NCBI RefSeq assembly: GCF_021012795.1
Contig: NZ_VFYU01000029.1
Coordinates: forward strand, 1 to 64,000
DNA length: 64,000 bases
Direction of reading: 5' to 3'
Source: Psychrobacter sp. I-STPA10
Lineage (GTDB): Bacteria > Pseudomonadota > Gammaproteobacteria > Pseudomonadales > Moraxellaceae
Shown here: positions 17,814 through 27,351 of the stretch, piece by piece
Layout of the letters: every line of letters begins with the position of its first letter
How positions within the stretch are numbered: the stretch's first letter is position 1
Notes under the pieces: model-generated
Told to the model about the DNA's origin: nothing
Seen by the model: only the letters and a program-made list of their open reading frames with translations
The model's database searches: none
Position numbers and translations under genes: made by a program

Positions 17814-19118
17814 ATGGCTAAAATCACGCCCGCCCGTGTTTCATTGTATGATTTTTTAAGTATAGATACGCTACCGATTGCTTCATTAGCTGCTGATAGT
17901 GGACACATCTCCATACCTCAAGCAAAGATTGTTATTCATTGTGCCATTGAAGTGACAGTTAGTGCACTATTGGCATATCAACAGCAGTTTGATGCAGATA
18001 GCATACTCAAAAAGCTATTATCTCGGCATCAGGTTAAAGAGCTGCGTCGTTACAATGCTTTTAATCTGCGTACCATGCAAGTTGCCATGCAATATGGATC
18101 TTCTCTACTAGATGCCCTATATAAAGATACTGCCAGAATAGAAAAAATATCCCAAAAAATAGCAATAAAAAGTCAATCTAATATACAGCAGATACGTCCA
18201 TTATTGGGTGCACTGACGTTACTTAGTCTACGAGAAATTGCTATTTTAGCAGATTATGCTCAGTTAGATGCTCAAGAGATAGAACAATGGCTACAACTAC
18301 AACCACAGTTTCTACAGCTCCATTCTCGCCCAATAGATCCCTTATTAAGTGTTGCTCATACACATAGTCAGCCATCTGGTTTATCAACTGGTGATGATGC
18401 TACTGACATTAATGAGACAAATATTCAAACTTATGAGCCTATATCGGACTCATCTATAATAACGCCCAAACTGCCCTCAACAAATTATATTGTGCCAACT
18501 TTTGATAACAGTTGGCATGAATTGACAGGTTTTATATCTGAGCCTGCACGACAAAGTATACAAAACGCTGATAGTATTCCTAACTATGCTAAAGTTATCG
18601 GACATGCCATAGAAGATAATACCTCAACTATATCTGCGCCACTGAATCAACAAGACGATAGGATTTTAGCATTTGCTAATCTGCCTAACATTACCCTATC
18701 AAATCAACGCTGGCTATTAAAGCTGGCAAAAATTGCTGATATCTATCTTAGTCGTAATCGTTTGCGCATCACTGCTGAACCAAAAAAACCACCCAGCCGC
18801 CCACTCATTCCCAAGCATCTACTTGGCAATGTCAGTGATGCACCTATACAATATGATCAATCACAGCCCATTTGGAAAAATCAGGTAGTTTTGTTAATCA
18901 TCGCAATTATTGGTGGTCTTAGTATTTTGGCAGTTATCAAATATCAATATAAAAAAGCCAATACCACACCCGTTGCAGAGTCATTGGTTAATAACGCATT
19001 GATTAAAGAAGCTTTAGAGAATGAATCACGTGTCCCTGATATTGCCATTGTTAGAGTAGATGATGATACGACAGAAACGCAAGCAGAAGAAGACAATACT
19101 GATAAATCTCATCAGTGA
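17814..19118 (+). CDS. Uncharacterised protein with one C-terminal membrane helix
   Basis: This is a 434-residue protein that I do not recognise. Residues 1-170 are predicted helical and well packed (PQAKIVIHCAIEVTVSALLAYQQQFDADSI, LRRYNAFNLRTMQVAMQYGSSLLDAL). A polar Ser/Thr/Asp-rich linker follows, then a short helical part (residues 285-330, NQRWLLKLAKIADIYLSRNRL). A single membrane helix (about 362-380, VVLLIIAIIGGLSILAVI) is followed by an acidic tail. No signal peptide is present, so the N-terminal region should be cytoplasmic. It is monocistronic and shares a terminator with the convergent argG. Confidence 0.7.
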   Translation: MAKITPARVSLYDFLSIDTLPIASLAADSGHISIPQAKIVIHCAIEVTVSALLAYQQQFDADSILKKLLSRHQVKELRRYNAFNLRTMQVAMQYGSSLLDALYKDTARIEKISQKIAIKSQSNIQQIRPLLGALTLLSLREIAILADYAQLDAQEIEQWLQLQPQFLQLHSRPIDPLLSVAHTHSQPSGLSTGDDATDINETNIQTYEPISDSSIITPKLPSTNYIVPTFDNSWHELTGFISEPARQSIQNADSIPNYAKVIGHAIEDNTSTISAPLNQQDDRILAFANLPNITLSNQRWLLKLAKIADIYLSRNRLRITAEPKKPPSRPLIPKHLLGNVSDAPIQYDQSQPIWKNQVVLLIIAIIGGLSILAVIKYQYKKANTTPVAESLVNNALIKEALENESRVPDIAIVRVDDDTTETQAEEDNTDKSHQ

Positions 19119-19156
19119 TGAATGATGACTAAGAACCTAAATATCATGATATTGTA

Positions 19157-19192
19157 AAAAAAACAGAGACAATATATTGTCTCTGTTTTTTT
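19157..19192. terminator. Bidirectional terminator between the 434-aa gene and argG
   Basis: A nearly perfect palindrome: AAAAAAACAGAGACAATA and its complement meet at a short AT centre, with A and T runs at the outer ends. It suits both convergent genes. Confidence 0.9.
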
Positions 19193-19231
19193 ATAAATCT
19201 GTACTTTACAAAATAATGAAAACAAGTCAAA

Positions 19232-20470
19232 TTAAGAGGACAAATCTCGTCCTTTGCTGGCTTCAATGGCTAGGCGTAATCCATTAAGACGGATAAAACC
19301 TTCTGCATCTTTTTGATCATAAGCACCAGCATCATCTTCAAATGTCGCTATTTTTTCATCGAATAAAGATTGCTCAGATTTGCGTCCAACCACGCTCACG
19401 CTACCCTTATAAAGCTTGACGCGTACGCTTCCTGATACATATTCTTGCGACTTATCAATCAACGCCTGTAGCATTTCACGCTCAGGACTGAACCAATAAC
19501 CATTATAGATGATTTTAGCATAACGAGGCATTAACTCATCTTTTAGATGTGCCGCTTCACGATCAAGCGTTAATGACTCAATGGCACGGTGTGCTTTGAT
19601 CATAATGGTGCCAGCAGGTGTTTCATAGCAGCCACGAGACTTCATACCCACATAACGGTTTTCAACGATATCTAAACGTCCAATACCATGTTTACCACCC
19701 AGTTCATTGAGCTTAATCATCACTTCATATGGCTTAAGTGGCTCACCATCAATTGCGACAATATCACCTTGCTTATATTCAAGCTCAATATATTCTGCCT
19801 CATCAGGTGCATTTTCAGGGCTGACCGACCAACGCCACATATCTTCTTCGGCTTCAGCATAAGGATCTTCTAACAAGCCACCTTCATAAGAGATGTGTAA
19901 TAAGTTGGCGTCCATTGAATAAGGTGATTTTTTCTTATTGGCAGCAAAATCGATAGGGATATTATGCTCTTCGGCATATTGCATCAAGCTTTCACGACTT
20001 GATAAATCCCATTCACGCCATGGTGCAATGGTCTTGATATCAGGAGCAAGTGCAATTGCACCCAATTCAAAACGTACTTGGTCATTGCCTTTTCCTGTCG
20101 CTCCATGACTGATGGCATCGGCATTATGTTCTTTGGCTATCTCAACCAAACGCTTGGCAATCAAGGGACGGGCAATCGATGTTCCTAACAGATATTCACC
20201 CTCATAAATGGCATTGGCACGAAACATTGGGAAGACATAATCACGAGCAAACTCTTCTCGTAAATCTTCAATATGAATATTTTTAATACCCATGGCTTGT
20301 GCTTTAGCACGTGCTGGCTCAACTTCTTCACCTTGCCCAATATCAGCAGTAAAGGTAATCACCTCAGCATCATAAGTTTCTTGTAACCACTTGGCAATAA
20401 TCGACGTATCAAGTCCGCCTGAATAAGCCAAAACAATCTTGTTAATATTTTTTGCATCAATTTTTGACAT
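19232..20470 (-). CDS. argG: Argininosuccinate synthase
   Basis: This 412-residue enzyme joins citrulline and aspartate with ATP to give argininosuccinate, the penultimate step of arginine synthesis. The PP-loop ATP site AYSGGLDTS (residues 15-23) and the [14 protein letters not shown] block are intact, and the length fits the short (about 400-residue) form. The start ATG at 20470 has AGGAA 9 bases upstream. The gene is monocistronic, ending at a bidirectional terminator. The upstream 270 bases are AT-rich, and no clear ArgR box was found by eye. Confidence 0.96.
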   Translation of the reverse strand: MSKIDAKNINKIVLAYSGGLDTSIIAKWLQETYDAEVITFTADIGQGEEVEPARAKAQAMGIKNIHIEDLREEFARDYVFPMFRANAIYEGEYLLGTSIARPLIAKRLVEIAKEHNADAISHGATGKGNDQVRFELGAIALAPDIKTIAPWREWDLSSRESLMQYAEEHNIPIDFAANKKKSPYSMDANLLHISYEGGLLEDPYAEAEEDMWRWSVSPENAPDEAEYIELEYKQGDIVAIDGEPLKPYEVMIKLNELGGKHGIGRLDIVENRYVGMKSRGCYETPAGTIMIKAHRAIESLTLDREAAHLKDELMPRYAKIIYNGYWFSPEREMLQALIDKSQEYVSGSVRVKLYKGSVSVVGRKSEQSLFDEKIATFEDDAGAYDQKDAEGFIRLNGLRLAIEASKGRDLSS

Positions 20471-20737
20471 AAAACATTCCTAATAAAGTTCCTAAAGTTG
20501 TGAATAAAAACCACAAATAAAAATAATCAATAAATCTAACCACCAGTCTACACCAAATTCAAAAATGACAAAAGCCAGTTTGCCCTTACTTTGTCACCAT
20601 TGTGTCTACTGGCAGAAAATTTGACTAATATTTACCACCAATTTATTTATAAAACACCCAATATAATCATATAGTCCATCTAATATCATGTCACCACAAG
20701 AAAAGCACGCAAAGTTAACATCGTGGTGAATTTATAG

Positions 20738-20967
20738 TAGGGTCTGTTGAACTTTCACCCTATCAGGCTAATACCCATAAGGAATACAGCTATTTTTTAC
20801 TTTCATGTAAAAATTGGCTAAATTTGCATGATGAAGCGTTAATGAACTGGTTAATATCCCGCTGTTATTAACAAAAGCTACCTGCGTTCATTGCCTTGAC
20901 TAAGTCACTGTTTATTAAAATCAGTATCTCAATTTTTCCTATGAAGATGAATGTTCAACAGACCCTA
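20738..20967. repeat. MITE-like element, full copy (230 bp)
   Basis: The element has inverted ends TAGGGTCTGTTGAAC...GTTCAACAGACCCTA of about 18 bases and no ORF. Internal blocks (TAAAAATTGGCTAAATTTGC, CCTGCGTTCATTGCCTTGA, ATCTCAATTTTTCCTA) recur in inverted orientation in the copy at 60324-60514. It sits in the 20471-21135 gap between divergent argG and pyrC. The rest of that gap is AT-rich, with a small inverted repeat TAGCCT-TGTT-AGGCTA (20996-21011) that might belong to the pyrC leader. Non-coding length and matched ends suggest a non-autonomous transposable element. Confidence 0.75.
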
Positions 20968-21135
20968 GACAAATGATAGTAAATATAAATGGTGTTAGCC
21001 TTGTTAGGCTATAGACAGATGCTAAAACCTGCTATCATAGCCATAATTAGTATTTATAGAACTTACTATCTTATTTATCTTACCTAGTAAATGCCATTTT
21101 TATTAGCCAACATATATTATACTACATAGACCATC

Positions 21136-22245
21136 ATGATTATGAGCAACTCTCACACCAATACGCTAGAAAATTCCCAAAACTCATCACCTTTAACAAT
21201 CACTATACGCCAGCCCGATGATTGGCATATACATTTGCGTGATGGCAACGCCTTAACCACCACGGTTGCCCATGCAGCACAAAGCTTTAATCGGGTGATT
21301 TGTATGCCAAATCTTGTTCCACCCGTCAAAACTGCTGCGGACGCCATTACCTATCGCCAACGTATCGAGCAAGCTTTGATGCAAACCAATATCGACGCAC
21401 AACGTAAAACACAATTTAACCCACGTATGACGCTATATTTTACTGATAACACCAGTGCTGCTGACATCAAACAAGCAGCCGAAAGTGGTATCGTACAAGC
21501 CGTTAAACTATATCCAGCAGGAGCAACTACCAATTCTGCTGATGGGGTAACTGACCTAAAACATTGCACAGCAGCCCTTGATGCCATGCAACAATATGAG
21601 CTGCCATTATTGGTACATAGCGAAGTCACCCGTGCCGATGTCGATATTTTTGATAGAGAAAAACAATTTATTGAAAACAACCTGCAACAAATCGTCCATG
21701 ACTATCCAGAATTAAAAATTGTTGTCGAGCACATCACCACCGGTGATGCTGCTGATTTTGTATTGGCACAAAAAGATAATGTGGCAGCAACCATCACACC
21801 ACAGCATCTATTATTCAATCGTAACCACTTGCTTGTCGGTGGCATTAAACCCCATTTTTACTGCTTACCCATTCTTAAAAAAGCCACCCATCAAGCACGA
21901 CTTTTAGAAGTCGCTACCAGTGGCAACCCTAAATTTTTCTTAGGAACAGACTCAGCTCCTCATGCCACCCATGCTAAAGAAAATGCCTGCGGCTGTGCTG
22001 GTTGTTATAGTGCTGCTCATGCCCTACCCTTATATGCAACAGCATTTGATGGTATTGGAAAAATAGATAAATTAGAAGACTTTTGCAGTCGCTTTGGGGC
22101 AGAATTTTATGGTCTACCTTTAAATGACACCACCATTACACTGGTAAAAACTGACATGACCGTACCAGCAACCTACGCTTATATTGACGATAGCACCCTT
22201 ACGCCACTTTTAGCAGGTGATACCCTACCTTGGTCAATCCAATAG
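21136..22245 (+). CDS. pyrC: Dihydroorotase
   Basis: This 369-residue protein cyclises carbamoyl-aspartate to dihydroorotate in pyrimidine synthesis. The zinc ligands HIHLRDG (His31, His33), the carbamylated-lysine region [27 protein letters not shown] and [11 protein letters not shown] match the class II (E. coli type) dihydroorotase of about 345 residues. The first about 20 residues are a non-conserved polar extension, and an in-frame ATG at 21142 is equally possible. It precedes rnt by 69 bases on the same strand, an arrangement common in Moraxellaceae. Confidence 0.95.
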   Translation: MIMSNSHTNTLENSQNSSPLTITIRQPDDWHIHLRDGNALTTTVAHAAQSFNRVICMPNLVPPVKTAADAITYRQRIEQALMQTNIDAQRKTQFNPRMTLYFTDNTSAADIKQAAESGIVQAVKLYPAGATTNSADGVTDLKHCTAALDAMQQYELPLLVHSEVTRADVDIFDREKQFIENNLQQIVHDYPELKIVVEHITTGDAADFVLAQKDNVAATITPQHLLFNRNHLLVGGIKPHFYCLPILKKATHQARLLEVATSGNPKFFLGTDSAPHATHAKENACGCAGCYSAAHALPLYATAFDGIGKIDKLEDFCSRFGAEFYGLPLNDTTITLVKTDMTVPATYAYIDDSTLTPLLAGDTLPWSIQ

Positions 22246-22314
22246 AAGCATACTTGCAAATTAGATAATAATCAGGCTCTATAAAACTCTATTTTTTAAA
22301 CAGATACATTACTT

Positions 22315-23190
22315 ATGAATGCAAATAGCTTAACAACAAGCACCATAAACAACAGTACTAATAATACTACCACCAATATTGCTGCTGAGGCATCTCCACC
22401 GCAATTAGAAACAACATCATCAAACAACACACTAACTCATAAGACAGCGGATAGTGATGCTAATGATGATACAATCACCCATTCATCGGCAACATTAAAC
22501 GCCACACCCATTCCACATATTACCCAATTAAATGAGCGTTTTCGTAAATTTATGCCAGTGGTGGTTGATGTTGAAACGGCAGGGTTTAATGCTAATACCG
22601 ATGCACTGCTTGAAATCGCCTGTATTCCCATACTCATGGATAATACAGGTCGCTTTTATCAGGGTGAAGCCATTAATGCGCATATAGAACCATTTAAAGG
22701 TGCAAACCTCGAACCTAAAGCATTGGAGTTTACAGGTATCGACCCAAATAACCCCATGCGCAAAGCCATTGCCGAAGAGGAAAAAGTGGCACTGCGTCGT
22801 ATATTCAAAGCGCTCAAAGAAGTTCGCAAAGCACACGACTGTCGTCAATGTGTGTTGGTCGGTCACAATGCTCACTTTGATTTGAGTTTTTTAAATGCAG
22901 CCATTACCCGTACCAATAGCAAAAATCACACACCATTTCACCCTTTTTCAGTCCTTGATACCGTTACCTTATCGGCACTGGCATTTGGACAAACTGTACT
23001 TGCCAGAGCCTGTAAAGCAGCAGGACTTGAATTTGATGGTAGTGATGCGCACTCTGCATTATATGATACTCAAAAAACAGCGGAGCTATTTTGCCATATC
23101 CTAAATCACTATCCTATGTTAGCCAACGCGCTACATACACCTAATAATGATGATATAGATACCAACAACAATAATGTTATTAATCAATAG
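22315..23190 (+). CDS. rnt: Ribonuclease T with a long low-complexity N-terminus
   Basis: RNase T is a DEDD 3'-5' exonuclease that trims tRNA and other stable RNAs as a dimer. The active-site pieces are seen: VVVDVETAGFN (Asp85, Glu87), GHNAHFDLSFLN and the final SDAHSALYDTQKTAELF. The first about 70 residues are rich in Thr, Ser and Asn (NNSTNNTTTNIAAE) and look disordered; E. coli RNase T (215 residues) lacks them. A later start cannot be excluded, but no in-frame ATG with a ribosome-binding site precedes the domain except near residue 80. It lies downstream of pyrC. Confidence 0.9.
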   Translation: MNANSLTTSTINNSTNNTTTNIAAEASPPQLETTSSNNTLTHKTADSDANDDTITHSSATLNATPIPHITQLNERFRKFMPVVVDVETAGFNANTDALLEIACIPILMDNTGRFYQGEAINAHIEPFKGANLEPKALEFTGIDPNNPMRKAIAEEEKVALRRIFKALKEVRKAHDCRQCVLVGHNAHFDLSFLNAAITRTNSKNHTPFHPFSVLDTVTLSALAFGQTVLARACKAAGLEFDGSDAHSALYDTQKTAELFCHILNHYPMLANALHTPNNDDIDTNNNNVINQ

Positions 23191-23353
23191 CAAAATGACA
23201 CAGAAATCTGTAATTTATATATTTAACAAGTCTATCCAAAAAAATTTGCTAAATATTGGATAAATTTAAAAAAACAGGTTGACAAAGACTCTGCTGATCA
23301 TTAAAATATGCACCACTTCGATATTAATGGTGAAAGCAGTCGAAGTCTGTTGT

Positions 23354-23429
23354 GTCCCGTTCGTCTAGAGGCCTAGGACACTGCCCTTTCACGGCGGTAA
23401 CAGGGGTTCGAATCCCCTACGGGATACCA
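23354..23429 (+). tRNA. tRNA-Glu (anticodon TTC), CCA encoded
   Basis: The 76 bases fold as a cloverleaf: acceptor GTCCCGT/ACGGGAT (with a G1-T72 wobble), D arm TCGTCTAGAGGCCTAGGAC, anticodon stem CTGCC/GGCGG with loop CTTTCAC (TTC), T arm CAGGGGTTCGAATCCCCT, discriminator A, then CCA. It closely resembles E. coli tRNA-Glu. Confidence 0.97.
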
Positions 23430-23471
23430 CCTATTCCTTTAGAAAATAATATAATTTTTTATATTTCTATC

Positions 23472-23505
23472 AAAAAGCCCAATCTATATTAGATTGGGCT
23501 TTTTT
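23472..23505 (+). terminator. tRNA-Glu terminator
   Basis: AAAAAGCCCAATCT pairs perfectly with AGATTGGGCTTTTT around ATATT, 42 bases after the tRNA, with a T run following. Confidence 0.92.
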
Positions 23506-23523
23506 ATGTATTTGTTTTTACTT

Positions 23524-23555
23524 ATCTTAAACTTACAGGATCTTAAACTTACAGG
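23524..23555. repeat. Tandem duplication of 16 bases
   Basis: ATCTTAAACTTACAGG is present twice in direct succession between the tRNA-Glu terminator and the BLUF gene. It is a simple local duplication with no known role. Confidence 0.8.
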
Positions 23556-23614
23556 TTCATTAAATAAGTGTTGTAAAAAATCCTAACTGCATCATTACAT
23601 TAGAATATTTTATG

Positions 23615-24232
23615 TCAATCTGACACAATCAATAAATAAATGGATAATGTAATAAGTAGACTTAGCACTACTTGCACAGAGACAAAAGCCACATGTCTCT
23701 CTAAAAACTCAATGATCATTTTAGTTTTATTTTCCTTATTATGATTTCTATCAAAACTACTGGTAATATCAAGCTCAAAGGTGGCGCATTGATTGGGTAT
23801 TAATGCCTGTAAAAAATCTTGCCATTCTGTAAGCTGCCATTGAGCCGGCTTAAAAGGTACTATGCCACTCACCTGCTGAGCATTGGCAATAGGCTTTTCA
23901 GAAGCTAATAACTGCATACTCCATGATGAAAAACGCCGCTGTGCTAAATGGCTAAACTCTAAAAAATTGACATTATAATGACGTCCATCACGAATAAGAT
24001 TTTCTTTTAATTGCTGCAAGGTATATTTACTACCTTCTAAATATTGAAAAAACCAGCCATTGCCATAAAATAAAACACCTGTGAGATTATTTTTATCATT
24101 CTGTTGAGCAGATACTACTGCTATATCATTGAGTACTGGTTGAATGGGCAACAGATTATCTTTGATTTGACTGATATAAACCAACTGATACAAAGAATGT
24201 TGATGACATGACAAGGCTTTTTTATTATTCAT
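23615..24232 (-). CDS. BLUF blue-light photoreceptor with C-terminal membrane helix
   Basis: This 205-residue protein has an N-terminal BLUF domain (about residues 13-110) that would bind FAD. The light-switch residues are visible: Tyr19 in LVYIS, Asn45 in SAQQNDKN, Gln63 in FFQYLEG, and Trp104/Met106 in FSSWSMQL, which line up with the AppA Tyr/Asn/Gln/Trp/Met set. After a linker (about 130-175) there is a strong hydrophobic segment (residues 179-203, VAFVSVQVVLSLLITLSIYLLI) at the very C-terminus, typical of a tail anchor and unusual for short BLUF proteins. It is monocistronic; the effector partner is unknown. Confidence 0.88.
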   Translation of the reverse strand: MNNKKALSCHQHSLYQLVYISQIKDNLLPIQPVLNDIAVVSAQQNDKNNLTGVLFYGNGWFFQYLEGSKYTLQQLKENLIRDGRHYNVNFLEFSHLAQRRFSSWSMQLLASEKPIANAQQVSGIVPFKPAQWQLTEWQDFLQALIPNQCATFELDITSSFDRNHNKENKTKMIIEFLERHVAFVSVQVVLSLLITLSIYLLIVSD

Positions 24233-24486
24233 ATATACCTCTACATGACAAAAGGATAAAAAATAAGTAATCTGATGGGATTTAAATAATAGGTAATAGG
24301 ATAGGTACTAAAGATTTGAATATCTAACTCTTACTCTCTTATTAATTATAATGAACATTATTATTGAATTAATTATTAACCCATAGCATGAACTAAAAAC
24401 AAAATTAATACAACTAATAAATGCAATATTTTATTTCATGATTAATTTTTTATAAATCCAAAAATATGAAAATGGTTCTTATTTTA

Positions 24487-25209
24487 TTACTCAGCAATTT
24501 GATGTGATAACACCGCTTGCAAAAGCAGTTTATCTTCAGGGCGGGTCAATTTTATATTCAGGGTGCTACCTTCAACCAGACGAATTTCGTGTCCTAGTAA
24601 CTCAAAGCCACTGGCCTCATCAGTAATCAGCAGATTTTGTTTATTAATCTCTGCTAGCATGTCTCGCAGGGCAGCAAATCGAAATACCTGTGGTGTTTGT
24701 GCTTGCCACAGACAACGACGATCTAAAGTTTGCTGTATATAGTTATCGGCGGTGGATTTTTTGATGGTATCGACCACAGGGACAGCTAATATTGCACCAT
24801 AGGTTTCTTGTGCTGCCGCTTGTATGACTTTATTTATATGTGCTTTGGTTACCGCTGGACGCGCCGCATCATGAATCAATACCAAGTCATTATCACTGAT
24901 TGTAGATAGCTGACCGATAGCCGCCACACCCGCTAATACAGACTGCCAACGCTCAGCACCACCGATAACATAGGTTACGGGGATCGGAAGTGGTAAATGA
25001 GTAATATGATTATCATCTTTTGCCACCACCAAAAAAATATGATTAATATAATCGCTGCTGGCTAGCTTTACCAATGAATGTAGTAATATGGGCTTATCAT
25101 TGAGTTGCACATACTGTTTTGGAATATCAGCACCAAAACGACTGCCTTTACCTGCTGCTACTACCAGTGTATGTACACGAGCATCAACCAAAGTCTTTGT
25201 ATTATCCAT
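24487..25209 (-). CDS. ispD: 2-C-methyl-D-erythritol 4-phosphate cytidylyltransferase
   Basis: This 240-residue MEP-pathway enzyme forms CDP-methylerythritol for isoprenoid synthesis. The CTP-binding loop VVAAGKGSRFGADIPKQY (residues 17-34), LVLIHDAARPAV and the late LITDEASGFELLG block are typical, and the length is normal. It follows ftsB on the minus strand after a 114-base gap, the usual eno-ftsB-ispD order. The gap is somewhat longer than in close relatives, so a separate promoter is possible. Confidence 0.95.
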   Translation of the reverse strand: MDNTKTLVDARVHTLVVAAGKGSRFGADIPKQYVQLNDKPILLHSLVKLASSDYINHIFLVVAKDDNHITHLPLPIPVTYVIGGAERWQSVLAGVAAIGQLSTISDNDLVLIHDAARPAVTKAHINKVIQAAAQETYGAILAVPVVDTIKKSTADNYIQQTLDRRCLWQAQTPQVFRFAALRDMLAEINKQNLLITDEASGFELLGHEIRLVEGSTLNIKLTRPEDKLLLQAVLSHQIAE

Positions 25210-25323
25210 ACTTATTGTCTTAGTGGTTTAGTAATTTGCTAAATAACCTATCTTTATCAAACTCAATCAAACTCATAGGCAGCAATAACAACAGACATAC
25301 TGTATATGACTGTCATTTCTAAC

Positions 25324-25677
25324 TTAGGGAATACTTTCAATAACGTCATTAGGATCTACTGCTGGAGCGGCAATACTGGTATGGGTATTAGGAGCAGTAG
25401 AGAGTTGGACAAAAGTCTCATGTGGCTTAATTAAGCCCAAGTCAATCCTTGCATGCTCTTCTACTGCCTCAAGTCCAGTTTTCAGATCTTTGACATCAGC
25501 ACGCAATACTTTATTTTGCTGTTCTTGTACTTGGTTTTTTGTACGCTGCTCAGCTATCTGTTGTTGCAATCGTTGACTGTCATTATAACCATTTTCACCT
25601 AGCCAATATTGATATTGCAATCCCATTAATACTGAGATTGCAACAATAAATAAGATAAACTGAGCAAAGTACTTCAT
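25324..25677 (-). CDS. ftsB: Cell division protein FtsB
   Basis: This 117-residue bitopic protein forms the FtsQBL complex with FtsL and FtsQ at the divisome. A membrane helix covers residues 4-20 (FAQFILFIVAISVLMGL), followed by a coiled coil (about 32-75: QQQIAEQRTKNQVQEQQNKV) and the short motif ALEEHARIDLGLIKPHET, here AVEEHARIDLGLIK. A Pro/Thr-rich tail follows. It is 85 bases downstream of eno and upstream of ispD, the conserved context that supports the call. Confidence 0.9.
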   Translation of the reverse strand: MKYFAQFILFIVAISVLMGLQYQYWLGENGYNDSQRLQQQIAEQRTKNQVQEQQNKVLRADVKDLKTGLEAVEEHARIDLGLIKPHETFVQLSTAPNTHTSIAAPAVDPNDVIESIP

Positions 25678-25762
25678 TGTATTAAAACTACCAAAAAGTG
25701 GGCTGAATCACTAAATTTATAACTGAAGCAGCCAACATTAGCTTGACTACCAAACACCATAA

Positions 25763-27127
<1,365 letters not shown>

Positions 27128-27351
27128 TCAATAGTGATAATTTGCAAACATGATCACAAATCTATCACCTTCATAAAAATTTTTACTTATCATAGCACAG
27201 AGTCATAGAAATTTAATATCAAGATGATACAACAATGACCAATCCATGCGACAATTAAGCCAATCAGTACCCAAATACCATAACTACCAACAGCAAACCC
27301 TCACCAAACCATGCAGTTTAGATTCATAATCTATATCAGCAAGCGATATCA

